Shown here: piece after piece, positions 1 through 8,812 of the stretch
How the letters are laid out: every line of letters starts with the position of its first letter
Position numbering within the stretch: the stretch's first letter is position 1
DNA from: Lachnospiraceae bacterium
GTDB taxonomy: Bacteria > Bacillota > Clostridia > Lachnospirales > Lachnospiraceae
Direction: 5' to 3'
Assembly: GCA_017619295.1 (NCBI GenBank)
Contig: JAFZSQ010000033.1
Span: 50,272 to 114,271, forward strand
DNA: 64,000 nucleotides
Notes under the pieces: model-generated
Seen by the model: the letters and a program-made list of their open reading frames with translations, nothing else
Database searches by the model: none
Told to the model about the DNA's origin: nothing
Made by a program: the position numbers and the translations under genes

Positions 1-204
1 ACCTGCCGCAATGATAAACATTGAAGCCATTGTTACTGCCACGCTGCTTCCGATGTTTGATAAAGCCTGTGAGGGCTCTACACATCCCGTTGCTACCAAT
101 ACCAGCATTCCAAGCATGGATGTGATGGCCATTGGGATTTTATTCAGGCAGAAGCTTATAATCATAAGCAGGAATACTGCCAGGGTGATGTACATCTGAA
201 TCAT
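1..204 (-). CDS. SLC13-type permease, N-terminal part (runs off the window)
   Basis: This is the first 68 codons of a membrane protein read on the minus strand; the rest lies outside the window. The ATG at 204 follows GAGGAG with 9 nt spacing. The translation starts MIQMYITLAVFLLMIISF, continues with KIPMAITSMLGMLVLVATG, and ends in a second hydrophobic stretch containing GSSVAVTMASMFIIAAG. The pattern of a short first helix, a KIP..IT..LG turn and then GSS is typical of SLC13/DASS-like anion permeases (dicarboxylate or sulfate carriers). Substrate cannot be told from this fragment. ArsB/NhaD-like members of the same ion-transporter superfamily remain possible. It is separated from secDF by a terminator, so it should have its own promoter. 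Confidence 0.65.
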   Translation of the reverse strand, partial: MIQMYITLAVFLLMIISFCLNKIPMAITSMLGMLVLVATGCVEPSQALSNIGSSVAVTMASMFIIAAG

Positions 205-273
205 TCTTTACTACTCCTCTTCATTTAATATGTTAAGCACACTAGGCAATTATACCAGTAAATCATTGTACAG

Positions 274-301
274 AAAAGGGGAAGAGATTAATCTCTTCCC
301 C
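274..301 (-). terminator. Rho-independent terminator of secDF
   Basis: A perfect inverted repeat spans 278-301, with stem GGGGAAGAGA and loop TTAA. On the minus strand it is followed by TTTT at 277-274. It lies 26 bases after the secDF stop codon. Confidence 0.85.
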
Positions 302-327
302 AAAACTTACATATATTTTTATTCAGA

Positions 328-2604
328 TTAGTTTGCTTTCTTCTTGCCAACTTTTCTCATAAGGTACCAGAAAGCACCGGTTAAGCATACGGATGAGAAT
401 GTACCGCATGCGATACCTACCATGAGAGGAAGTGCAAACTCTTTTATGGATGTAACACCAAGTATGTAGAGAACTGCAACCATGATGAAGGTTGTCAATG
501 AAGTAAAGATACTTCTTGATAATGTCTGTGTAATACTTGTGTTAACAATCTCCTCAACAGACAATCTTCCGGGTGCATTGAGGTTCTCACGGATTCTGTC
601 GAAGATAACGATTGTGGCGTTGATTGAATAACCTACGATTGTAAGGAGGCAGGCAATGAATGTGGAGCCTACGGAAATTCTTGCAACCGCATAGCAGGTA
701 AGTACAACCAAAACGTCATGGATAAGAGCAAGTACTGAGCTGAAACCGAATCTGATATCTTTGAATCTGATTCTGATGTAGATAAGCATAAGTACTACTG
801 CCACGATAACAGCGATAACTGTATCACGCTTCATCTCGTTGGAGATTGTTGAGCTGATGTTCTCGACATTGATTGTTGCTTCGTCAACTCCGAAGGACTC
901 AACGAGTACATTCTTCATCTGCTCTCTCTCATCAACTGTAAGAGTACGTGTCTTAAAGATTACCTCGTTGGTACCTGTTACCTTCTGGGACTGAACGTTT
1001 CCGTCGCCTGTAACAGCCTCAATCTTGGGAACTACTTCGCTGTCAAGTTTAGCAATGCTTACATCCTCGGGGAATGTAGCTGTTGTTGAAGCACCACCGA
1101 TGAACTCAAGGGAGAAGTTGAATGCTCTCTCACCCTTAGCTGAGTGGATGCCCATGAATACGAAACCGCAGATAATAACTACTGCAGAGATTGTAAAGAA
1201 GATACCCTTCTTCGCAAGGAAGTTGATGGGCTTTCTTTCCTTAGCCACACCATACCACTTCTCGTCTCTTACGCCCATAGCGTAGAATGCGTTGAGAAGC
1301 ATCTTGGTGATAACAAGTGCAGTGAACATTGATAAAACGATACCGAGCATAAGTGTCTGAGCGAAGCCCTTAACAGAACCGGTACCCATAATCCAAAGAA
1401 CAACTGCTGCAATAAGTGTGGTGATGTTACCATCGATGATAGCTGACAAAGCCTTGTCAAAACCCATCTTAATGGAAGCACCTACAGTATTGCCTGCTGC
1501 AATCTCTTCTCTGATACGTGCGAAGATAATAACGTTGGCATCTACTGCCATACCGATGGAAAGGATGATACCTGCAATACCGGGAAGGGTAAGAGTCATA
1601 TCAAATCCATCAAGAAGCACGATAACAAGTGCTGTATATAATGCAAGTGCAATACTTGCTACAAGTCCGGGTATAAAGTAAACGGCAATCATGAATAATA
1701 CGATGATTCCGAGACCGATGGCACCTGCCATAAGTGATGTACGGATAGCGTCGGTACCAAGCTGAGCACCTACAACCTTGGAGTGTAACTCTTCAAGTTC
1801 GAGCTTAAGTCCACCGATTCTGATGGTGGAAGCAAGCTTCTCAGCATCTTCAAGTGTCTTCTCACCGGTAATCTCAGCAGAACCTGCGTTGATAACGGAG
1901 TTAACCTTGGGAACACTTACAAAGTTCTCAGCTTCAACTTCGCTGAAGTCATAGTAAATAGCGATTGTCTCACCCTTCTCGTAAGCTTTCTTTGTAGCTT
2001 CTGCGAACTTTGTGGTTCCTTCTGCATTAAATGTAAGCTGTACAACGGGGGACTGGTTATTCATATCATCCTTACGGTAACCTGCCTGAGCTTCTGCAAC
2101 CTCAGAACCTGTAAGAACGATAGAACCTTCTGCCTCCAAATCCTTTAAGGACTTGGTAAGGCTATATACCTGAACCAGATTACCATCTGCATCCTGTCCG
2201 TAGGAACCAACGTAGTTAAGGTTTCCGTTGGGATCTGTCTCTGCGATGAAGTACAGTGCTCCGGGACGTCCCAAATCTGAAAGAATCTGATTGGCATCTG
2301 TAACACCGGGAATCTCAATGTTAATTCTGTCAGAACCTTCCTTATAAACAAGTGCCTCTGTACTGTAGTTCTGAACACGCTGCTGTAATTTGAAAATTGT
2401 GTCGCTCATATCTGTGGCTGAAGGCTCTTCATCGCCTACTACCTGATATGTAATGCTGACACCGCCTGCCAGATCAAGTCCGAGCTTAATGCTCTCAGCA
2501 GAACCTGACTTGTCCTGACCTACACCGAATATTGCGGTATAAATGCATCCCGCCAAAAGAAGCAGGGTACATATAAGAGTCACAATTCCTCTACTCTTTT
2601 TCAT
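328..2604 (-). CDS. secDF: Protein translocase SecD/SecF fusion
   Basis: A 758-residue inner-membrane protein that uses the proton gradient to help pull secreted proteins through SecYEG. The N-terminal half is SecD: one helix at about residues 7-28, the LGLDLAGG motif near residue 41, a large extracytoplasmic domain, and helices from about residue 285. The SecF half begins near residue 470 and carries the FSLEFIGGA motif, followed by five more helices. The RND-type conserved runs are visible (GIAGIILSIGMAVDANVIIFARIREE in SecD and the TIVGYSINATIVIFDRIREN equivalent in SecF). SecD and SecF are separate genes in E. coli; the fused form is common in Firmicutes. AAGGAG lies 12 nt before the ATG. 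It appears to be a single-gene unit ending in its own terminator. Confidence 0.95.
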   Translation of the reverse strand: MKKSRGIVTLICTLLLLAGCIYTAIFGVGQDKSGSAESIKLGLDLAGGVSITYQVVGDEEPSATDMSDTIFKLQQRVQNYSTEALVYKEGSDRINIEIPGVTDANQILSDLGRPGALYFIAETDPNGNLNYVGSYGQDADGNLVQVYSLTKSLKDLEAEGSIVLTGSEVAEAQAGYRKDDMNNQSPVVQLTFNAEGTTKFAEATKKAYEKGETIAIYYDFSEVEAENFVSVPKVNSVINAGSAEITGEKTLEDAEKLASTIRIGGLKLELEELHSKVVGAQLGTDAIRTSLMAGAIGLGIIVLFMIAVYFIPGLVASIALALYTALVIVLLDGFDMTLTLPGIAGIILSIGMAVDANVIIFARIREEIAAGNTVGASIKMGFDKALSAIIDGNITTLIAAVVLWIMGTGSVKGFAQTLMLGIVLSMFTALVITKMLLNAFYAMGVRDEKWYGVAKERKPINFLAKKGIFFTISAVVIICGFVFMGIHSAKGERAFNFSLEFIGGASTTATFPEDVSIAKLDSEVVPKIEAVTGDGNVQSQKVTGTNEVIFKTRTLTVDEREQMKNVLVESFGVDEATINVENISSTISNEMKRDTVIAVIVAVVLMLIYIRIRFKDIRFGFSSVLALIHDVLVVLTCYAVARISVGSTFIACLLTIVGYSINATIVIFDRIRENLNAPGRLSVEEIVNTSITQTLSRSIFTSLTTFIMVAVLYILGVTSIKEFALPLMVGIACGTFSSVCLTGAFWYLMRKVGKKKAN

Positions 2605-2657
2605 GGTAAAACTAATCTCCTTTTGTTATAAGGGCAATTCCCCTAAAATAGTGAACG

Positions 2658-2740
2658 AAAAAAAACCTGCCTTCTAAATCTACCACAAAACTGAAGAAAT
2701 TGAAAGTATTTCCTTAATTTTTTAGGAAGTGAAGGCAGGT
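2658..2740 (-). terminator. Probable terminator of the CNNM/CorC pair, with a long loop
   Basis: The arms ACCTGCCTTC (2665-2674) and GAAGGCAGGT (2731-2740) are perfectly complementary. On the minus strand the hairpin is followed by eight T residues. The 56-nt loop is unusually long and contains an inner TTCCT/AGGAA stem (2710-2727). It begins 7 bases after the stop codon at 2747. Confidence 0.65.
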
Positions 2741-2746
2741 AAGTAT

Positions 2747-3994
2747 TTAGTTGAATCTGATAAGGACCTTCTCAACTCTTCTCTCATCCATCTTAAGGAC
2801 CGTAAGAGTGAGGTTCTTGTAGTCTACGTGGTCCCCTTCTTCAGGGAAGGTTCCCAGTGTCTCGGTGATAAATCCGCCGAGAGTATCGCTTTCGCATTCA
2901 AACTCATCCTCATCGATATCCGTAAGGTCAAGGAAATCGGATATAACCATATCTCCGTCGACCTCTATCTCATTTTCTGAATGTCTTACAATATCTACCT
3001 CGATATCATCGGTATCATCCCAGATTTCTCCGACTATCTGCTCAAGAACATCCTCCATGGAGATAACACCCAAGGTTCCGCCGTACTCATCCGTAACTAT
3101 TGCAAGATGCTGTTTGGCCTTTCGAAGTTCCTCTAAAACCACCGGCAGCTTTGTTGTCTTGTAAACAAAGCAGGGCTTCATGAGAATGCTTCTCAAATCC
3201 ATTTCCTCCTCATTGGCCATGGCCTTTAAGAAGTGGTTCATGTGAACGATACCTATGATGTGGTCGATTCCGTTCTCATATACAGGAATTCTGGTATGAG
3301 AAGTGTTTCTTACGACCTCCAAGATATCTTCTTTATCATCGTCGATGTCGATTGCGTCCACATCGATTCTTGCAGTCATAACCTCAAATGCGGAAATCTC
3401 CGAAAAATCAATGGCCGCATGAATGAGCTCTGTTCTGTCCTTATCAAGAACACCCTCATCCTCGGCGGTTTCGATAATGGACTGAAGCTCGGTTGTTCCC
3501 TCATCTTCATCCTTATCGTCCTCAGGATTCATCTTGATGGTAATAAGGTTAATTAACTTTACCACAATCCAGATAACGGGCTTAAAGATAATCATCAGAA
3601 ATCTTAAAGGAGCAGATGCAAATAAGGCAAAACCGTTTGCTCTCTGCTTTGCCGTTATTTTCGGAATGGTCTCGCCGAAGATAATAATGGCAACGGTAAT
3701 GATTATTGTTGCTACCCAGGTAAGCTTGTCTTCTCCTGTTGCAAGGATAACAAATACCGAGCAAAGGGAAGAAGCCGCTATATTAACCAGATTGTTTCCT
3801 ATAAGTATTGCACTTAGGGCATCATCAAAGTGATCTGCAATAAATAACGCCCGTTTCGCTTTCTTGTTTCCGTCTTTTTCCTCATTCTCCAAACGAACTG
3901 TATTACATGAAGAATAAGACATCTCAGAGGCTGAGAAGAATGCGGATAAAACTACGCAGAGCAAAATGCCTGCACCTACAAACCAAATGGTCAT
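2747..3994 (-). CDS. CNNM/CorC-family transporter-like protein (DUF21, CBS pair, CorC_HlyC)
   Basis: A 415-residue membrane protein. Residues 1-190 form a DUF21/CNNM transmembrane domain with the family signature FFSASEMSYSS near residue 20. About 200-320 is a CBS pair (TARIDVDAID, TRIPVYENGIDHIIGIVH). The last 80 residues are a CorC_HlyC domain (DTLGGFITETLGTFPEEGD). These proteins are linked to Mg2+ or other divalent cation export and are often misnamed hemolysins. The start overlaps the stop of the upstream paralogue by 4 bp (ATGA), which implies translational coupling and perhaps a heterodimer. The cation carried is not visible from the sequence. Confidence 0.9.
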   Translation of the reverse strand: MTIWFVGAGILLCVVLSAFFSASEMSYSSCNTVRLENEEKDGNKKAKRALFIADHFDDALSAILIGNNLVNIAASSLCSVFVILATGEDKLTWVATIIITVAIIIFGETIPKITAKQRANGFALFASAPLRFLMIIFKPVIWIVVKLINLITIKMNPEDDKDEDEGTTELQSIIETAEDEGVLDKDRTELIHAAIDFSEISAFEVMTARIDVDAIDIDDDKEDILEVVRNTSHTRIPVYENGIDHIIGIVHMNHFLKAMANEEEMDLRSILMKPCFVYKTTKLPVVLEELRKAKQHLAIVTDEYGGTLGVISMEDVLEQIVGEIWDDTDDIEVDIVRHSENEIEVDGDMVISDFLDLTDIDEDEFECESDTLGGFITETLGTFPEEGDHVDYKNLTLTVLKMDERRVEKVLIRFN

Positions 3995-5265
3995 TCTTCC
4001 TCACCTCCCTCTTCTTTATCGGGAGCTACGACTCTGACTCTCACAATTCTGTTGTGATCCATCAAAGATACTGTAACCTTTATTCCGTTGTACTCAAAGC
4101 AATCTCCGATCTTGGGTATTTCAGGGAAGTGCTCGTAAACCCAGTCACTGACCAGAAGATTGGTATAGCGCTCGTCTTCATCGGGATCCTCGAAGTCTAT
4201 CTCGTCAAAGAGGTCTCCTACGGTCTCCTCGGCATCAACAAGGTAAACGTTGTTTCCAAGAGACATAATTGCCTCCTCAACAATGTCATCCTCATCCCAG
4301 ATTTCACCTACAAGCTCCTCAAGGATATCCTCTACGGTAACAATACCAAGGGTTCCTCCGAATGAATCCGTAACAACAGCCATATTCTGCTTCTTACCGG
4401 AAAGAATCGGCAAAAGAGTATCGATTCTTGTGGTCTGAGGTGTGAAATACACACTGTCAAGAAGAGGTCTAACCTTAGGAATACGCTTGGATTTAAGATA
4501 AGCCTTCATGAACTTTCTTATATGAAGTACACCGATAATGTTATCGATGGTTCCCTCGTAAACGGGAAGGCGGCTGTGAGTTGTTCCCTTAACCAGTTCC
4601 AGCACCGACTTGGAGTTCGCAGCCACATCAATGGCTACCATATCTACTCTGGGAGTAAGAATACTGTCTACGGTAACATCGCCAAACTGGATGGCAGATG
4701 AAATCAACTCGCCCTGTTCCTCATCGATGGAGCCTTCCTCTGCCATGTCCTCAATGATGTCGTAAAGCTCATCCTCAGTGACACTGATTTCGGCGTCTTC
4801 CTCTTTTACAAAGATTTTACCGATAGCAGAAAGAAGCTTAGATACGGGGGCCAGAACTCCCATAAAAAAGCGCAAAATACCGGCCGTTGCAAGCAACAGC
4901 TTCTCGCTATATTTTTTAGCTATACTCTTGGGCAACATCTCACCTGCGAAGAATACCACAATGGTGGTAATCAAGGTGCTCACAGACACCGCACTTAAGC
5001 CCCAGCGCCTTGTAACGGCTACTGTAACCAGTGCAGCTGTAGAAATATGTACGATGTTGGTGCAAACAAGCAAAGTGCTTATTGCATCTTCAAAATGATC
5101 CAAACAAAAAAGTGCTTTTTTCGCACGATAATCGCCCCGCTCAAGCTGGGCTTTAATTTTATTCTTTGATGCGGACGCCAAAGCGGTTTCCGCGACCGCG
5201 AAAAATGCTGCAAAAAACAGCAGAATGATTGCTATAATCCACGGCAATCGACTACCATCATCCAT
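3991..5265 (-). CDS. CNNM/CorC-family transporter-like protein, upstream paralogue
   Basis: A 424-residue protein with the same domain order as the following gene: DUF21 membrane domain with FFAVAETALASASKNK near residue 20, CBS pair (TPRVDMVAID, SRLPVYEGTIDNIIGVLH), and a C-terminal CorC_HlyC domain. The two are clearly diverged, so this is an old duplication rather than a recent one. It is the first gene of a two-gene operon with its paralogue (4-bp overlap). The ATG at 5265 has AAGGAG about 14 nt upstream, a long spacing, and no in-frame alternative because a TAA lies just before it. The charged tail (DKEEGGEEE) is unlikely to be structured. Confidence 0.9.
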   Translation of the reverse strand: MDDGSRLPWIIAIILLFFAAFFAVAETALASASKNKIKAQLERGDYRAKKALFCLDHFEDAISTLLVCTNIVHISTAALVTVAVTRRWGLSAVSVSTLITTIVVFFAGEMLPKSIAKKYSEKLLLATAGILRFFMGVLAPVSKLLSAIGKIFVKEEDAEISVTEDELYDIIEDMAEEGSIDEEQGELISSAIQFGDVTVDSILTPRVDMVAIDVAANSKSVLELVKGTTHSRLPVYEGTIDNIIGVLHIRKFMKAYLKSKRIPKVRPLLDSVYFTPQTTRIDTLLPILSGKKQNMAVVTDSFGGTLGIVTVEDILEELVGEIWDEDDIVEEAIMSLGNNVYLVDAEETVGDLFDEIDFEDPDEDERYTNLLVSDWVYEHFPEIPKIGDCFEYNGIKVTVSLMDHNRIVRVRVVAPDKEEGGEEE

Positions 5266-5352
5266 TATTGGATTGTCAACTCCTTTTCCATATAAATACG
5301 TCTAAAATTACGTATAATTGTTTGAAAAATATACCATATTTAGGCTCTAGTG

Positions 5353-7080
5353 TCAAGAATTGTACATCTTTGCGTAGAAGCCTCCGCGCTCTATAAGCTC
5401 GTCGTGCTTACCCTGCTCTATTATATGACCGTCCTTCATAACAACGATGATGTCGGCCTCTTTGATGGTTGAAAGTCTGTGGGCAACCACAAAGGATGTT
5501 CTGCCCTGCATCATCTCGGCAAAGGCCTTCTGAATCCTGATTTCGGTTCTCGTATCAATGGAGCTGGTAGCTTCATCAAGTATAAGCATGGGAGGAAGGG
5601 TCAGCATTACTCTTGCTATGCAAAGGAGCTGTTTCTGTCCCTGTGAAAGGCTTCCTCCGTCCTCACCAATAAAGGTATCATAGCCCTTGGGAAGACGCTT
5701 AATAAATGAATGGGCATGGGCCTTCTTAGCGGCCTCGATTATCTCTTCATCGGTGGCTTCGGGGTTTCCGAAGGCTATATTCTCTTTAATGGTTCCGGAT
5801 CTAAGCCAGGTTTCCTGAAGAACCATTCCGTAATTACTTCTTAAACTGTCTCTTGTAACCTTGGAGGTATCAACTCCGTCAATCTCAATGGTGCCGGAAT
5901 TGATATCATAGAATCGCATAAGGAGATTGATGAAGGTGGTTTTGCCACATCCTGTAGGGCCTACAATGGCGATTCTCTGACCCTTCTTAGCCTCAAGATT
6001 GTAATGCTCAATAAGAGGTTTGTCAGGCGTATATGAGAATGAAATGTCGGATACCTTGATGTTTCCGTCCACATCCGAAAGCTTTGCGGCATCGGGAGCA
6101 TCCGGAGTCTGACCCTCGGTTTTAATCAGCTCAAAGCACCGCTTAGCGCAGGCTAAGGCGTTTTGAAGTTCAGTAATAACACCTGATATTTCATTGAAAG
6201 GCTTGGTGTACTGGTTCGCATAGCTAAGGAAACAGGTCAGCATACCGATACTGATTCCGCCGTTTATGGCAATCAAAGCGCCGCTTATTCCGACTCCCGC
6301 ATACACAAGGCTGTTAACGAATCTTGTGCAGGGGTTAACAAGGGATGAGAAGAAGACTGCTTTTAACGAGCAATCTCTTAATCTGTCATTTATCTCTTCG
6401 AATGACTCGATAACTTCACCCTCATTTGAAAGGGCCTTTACAACCTTCTGGTTCTCAATAACTTCATTGATAAGACCCGTCTGCTCACCTCTGGTCTCCG
6501 ACTGAAGGGCAAACATCTTGTATGAACTTCTGGCGATGAACCGTGCAACCAGCAAAGATACAGGCGTAATAAGAACTACAACCAGTGAAATCCATACGTT
6601 GGTCTTGAACATGAATATCAGGGTTCCTATGATAGTAGCCACTCCTGTAAAAAGCTGAGTGAATCCCATTAGAAGCCCATCGGCAAAGGTGTCCACATCC
6701 GCTATAACACGGCTTACCAGATCTCCGTGGGAATGACTGTCAAGATATGAGAAGGGGAGATCATGAAGCTTTTTAAAAGCATCCTCTCTAATATCCTTGA
6801 TTACATGGAAGGTAATCTTGTTGTTCAAAATGCCCATGACCCACTGGGCCAAAGCGCTTATTCCCACAACAATCAAAACCCTTATGATTATGTCTGTTAT
6901 GGCCTTAAAATCAACATTTGAAGGGCCGACGATATAGTCAATGGCTCTTCCTATAAGAATAGGAACATACAGGGTGCCGAAAACGTACACCAATGAAAGC
7001 ACCAGTGAAAGTGCTATCATCCAAAGGTACTTTTTAAGGTAAATCAAAACTTCTGCGATAATACTTCTCTTCCTATCCAT
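5353..7080 (-). CDS. ABC exporter half-transporter, catalytic Walker B subunit
   Basis: A 575-residue fusion of a six-helix exporter membrane domain (about residues 15-310) and an ATPase domain (about 335-570). The ATPase has Walker A GPTGCGKTT, Walker B with the catalytic glutamate (ILDEATSS), and an H-loop histidine (VVAHRLS). Its ABC signature is altered to LSQGQ. The partner encoded upstream has the reverse arrangement (normal FSGGQ, Asp instead of Glu). The two therefore fit the asymmetric heterodimeric exporters typified by TM287/TM288 and BmrCD, with one working and one degenerate ATP site. It overlaps its partner by 8 bp. The likely role is export of drugs or hydrophobic compounds; the substrate is unknown. 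Confidence 0.92.
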   Translation of the reverse strand: MDRKRSIIAEVLIYLKKYLWMIALSLVLSLVYVFGTLYVPILIGRAIDYIVGPSNVDFKAITDIIIRVLIVVGISALAQWVMGILNNKITFHVIKDIREDAFKKLHDLPFSYLDSHSHGDLVSRVIADVDTFADGLLMGFTQLFTGVATIIGTLIFMFKTNVWISLVVVLITPVSLLVARFIARSSYKMFALQSETRGEQTGLINEVIENQKVVKALSNEGEVIESFEEINDRLRDCSLKAVFFSSLVNPCTRFVNSLVYAGVGISGALIAINGGISIGMLTCFLSYANQYTKPFNEISGVITELQNALACAKRCFELIKTEGQTPDAPDAAKLSDVDGNIKVSDISFSYTPDKPLIEHYNLEAKKGQRIAIVGPTGCGKTTFINLLMRFYDINSGTIEIDGVDTSKVTRDSLRSNYGMVLQETWLRSGTIKENIAFGNPEATDEEIIEAAKKAHAHSFIKRLPKGYDTFIGEDGGSLSQGQKQLLCIARVMLTLPPMLILDEATSSIDTRTEIRIQKAFAEMMQGRTSFVVAHRLSTIKEADIIVVMKDGHIIEQGKHDELIERGGFYAKMYNS

Positions 7081-8812
7081 CTATCTCACCTGCCCTTTCC
7101 GGGAATTGAGAAAGAAAGATTTCCCTGTAAATCTCGCAAGTCTTAAGGAGTTCTTTGTGGGTTCCGATTCCCACAGCTTCACCATCCTCAAGAACAATAA
7201 TCTTATCTGCATGCATAATGGAAGATGTTCTCTGGGAAACGATAAACATGGTAGTTCCCTTCATCTTCTCTGAAAGTGCTTTTCTTAATGCCGCCTCAGT
7301 GGCAAAATCAAGTGCCGAAGCCGAATCGTCAAGGATTAGAATCTCAGGCTTACTGATTAGAGCTCTTGTAAGAGCAAGACGCTGCTTCTGGCCACCGGAG
7401 AAGTTCTTTCCTCCCTGGGCTACTGCTGCATCAAGTCCTCCCTTGCCTTCAATGATTTCCAGAGCCTGGGCAATCTTAGCTGCCTCAAGTATCTCTTTAT
7501 CCGTAGCCTCTTTGTTACCTTTAAGAATGTTTGATCTGATGCTGCCTTTAAAGAGAACGGCTTTCTGCATGGCAACGGATACTCTGTTTCTTAGGTCTGC
7601 CCTTGTGTACTCAGATACTTCTCTTCCATTGACAAGGACTCTTCCCTCGCTGGCCTTATAAAAACCGGGGATTAAATGTATGAGTGAGGTTTTACCGCTT
7701 CCGGTACCTCCTATTACGCCTACCACATCGCCGCAATTAACTTTAAATGAAATGTTCTTAAGTGAGGGTTCTGCTCCCTCGTTATAGGTTAAGGAAACAT
7801 TCTCAAATTCCACTGCAGGAGCATTAGGATCTGTCTTCAAGGCTTCAGCTGCTTCCTCTTCAGGCTCCTCTTCCTCAAGCTTAAGTGTTGCACCTACACG
7901 CTCGGCACAAGCCAAAGCCTTTGTTACAGTAACCACAAGATTGGCAAGCTTAACAAGCTCCACAAGAATCTGGGACATGTAGTTCCAAAGGGCAACTACC
8001 TGGCCCTGGGTAAGAACTCCCGTATCGACTCTAATGGCGCCAAAATATATAAGAATAACTATGGCTGTATCTATAATGATTAAGGTGGCGGGATTCATAA
8101 TGGAAGTCAAAAATCCCACGTTGTTTTGGAGGTTATAAAGAGTTTCGGTTCTTCCTTCGAAGTCCTTCTTCTCATTTTCCTCTCTTCTGAATGCCCTTAT
8201 AACCCTGGCACCCGCCAGATTCTCCCTTGTGGCTCCGAGAACCTTATCCAAAGCTCCCTGAACCTTCTTATGCCTTGGAATGCTCATGGCGGTAATGGTT
8301 ACAACCACAACTGCAAGGGCAGGAACTGTTATTACAAAAATAAATGCTGATTTAACATCTATGGTGAATGCCATAATGACCGCTCCGAAAACGATAATCG
8401 GGGAGCGAAGAAACAGCCTTAATACCATGTTGATGCCCGACTGAACCTGGTTGATATCGCTGGTCATTCGGGTGATGAGTGTAGAAGTGGTGGCTTCATC
8501 AATCTGTCTGAAGCTTAAGTGCTCTATACGCGCAAAAAGAGCGCTCCTTAATTTGGTGGAAACACCCGTGGCAGCTTTCGCAGCAAAAAACTGGGCTGTC
8601 ACGGAGCATATCAAACCTACTACTGCCAGTAAAACCAGCATGGCAAACATTCTGCCTACGTAGCCCTTGTCTCCCGTGGGTATGCCCTTATCTATGATTC
8701 CGGCAATAACCAGGGGAACAAAGAGTTCAAATACCGCTTCCAACAATTTAAAAAGGGGCGCTAAAACCGTTTCAGTTTTATAATTGGTAAAGTACTTCAG
8801 AATCTGTCTCAT
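7073..8812 (-). CDS. ABC exporter half-transporter, degenerate-site subunit
   Basis: A 579-residue membrane-ATPase fusion. The membrane domain covers about residues 15-310. The ATPase domain has Walker A GGTGSGKTS, canonical signature FSGGQKQR, and Walker B ILILDDSASALD, in which Asp replaces the catalytic Glu. The switch position reads SQRTSS with no H-loop histidine, which also fits a non-hydrolysing site. It pairs with the next gene. Its ATG overlaps the hisS stop (ATGA), so the exporter is translated from the hisS operon. An acidic linker (EEEEPEEEAAE) joins the two domains. Confidence 0.92.
   Translation of the reverse strand: MRQILKYFTNYKTETVLAPLFKLLEAVFELFVPLVIAGIIDKGIPTGDKGYVGRMFAMLVLLAVVGLICSVTAQFFAAKAATGVSTKLRSALFARIEHLSFRQIDEATTSTLITRMTSDINQVQSGINMVLRLFLRSPIIVFGAVIMAFTIDVKSAFIFVITVPALAVVVVTITAMSIPRHKKVQGALDKVLGATRENLAGARVIRAFRREENEKKDFEGRTETLYNLQNNVGFLTSIMNPATLIIIDTAIVILIYFGAIRVDTGVLTQGQVVALWNYMSQILVELVKLANLVVTVTKALACAERVGATLKLEEEEPEEEAAEALKTDPNAPAVEFENVSLTYNEGAEPSLKNISFKVNCGDVVGVIGGTGSGKTSLIHLIPGFYKASEGRVLVNGREVSEYTRADLRNRVSVAMQKAVLFKGSIRSNILKGNKEATDKEILEAAKIAQALEIIEGKGGLDAAVAQGGKNFSGGQKQRLALTRALISKPEILILDDSASALDFATEAALRKALSEKMKGTTMFIVSQRTSSIMHADKIIVLEDGEAVGIGTHKELLKTCEIYREIFLSQFPERAGEIDG

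Noticed and set aside
5276-5281. TTGACA on the minus strand near the CNNM gene start
   Set aside because: It lies between the ribosome site and the ATG, so it cannot be a -35 box for that gene.
7155-7661. A 168-codon plus-strand frame within the ABC exporter
   Set aside because: It is the shadow of the ATPase domain, with no ribosome site or family pattern.
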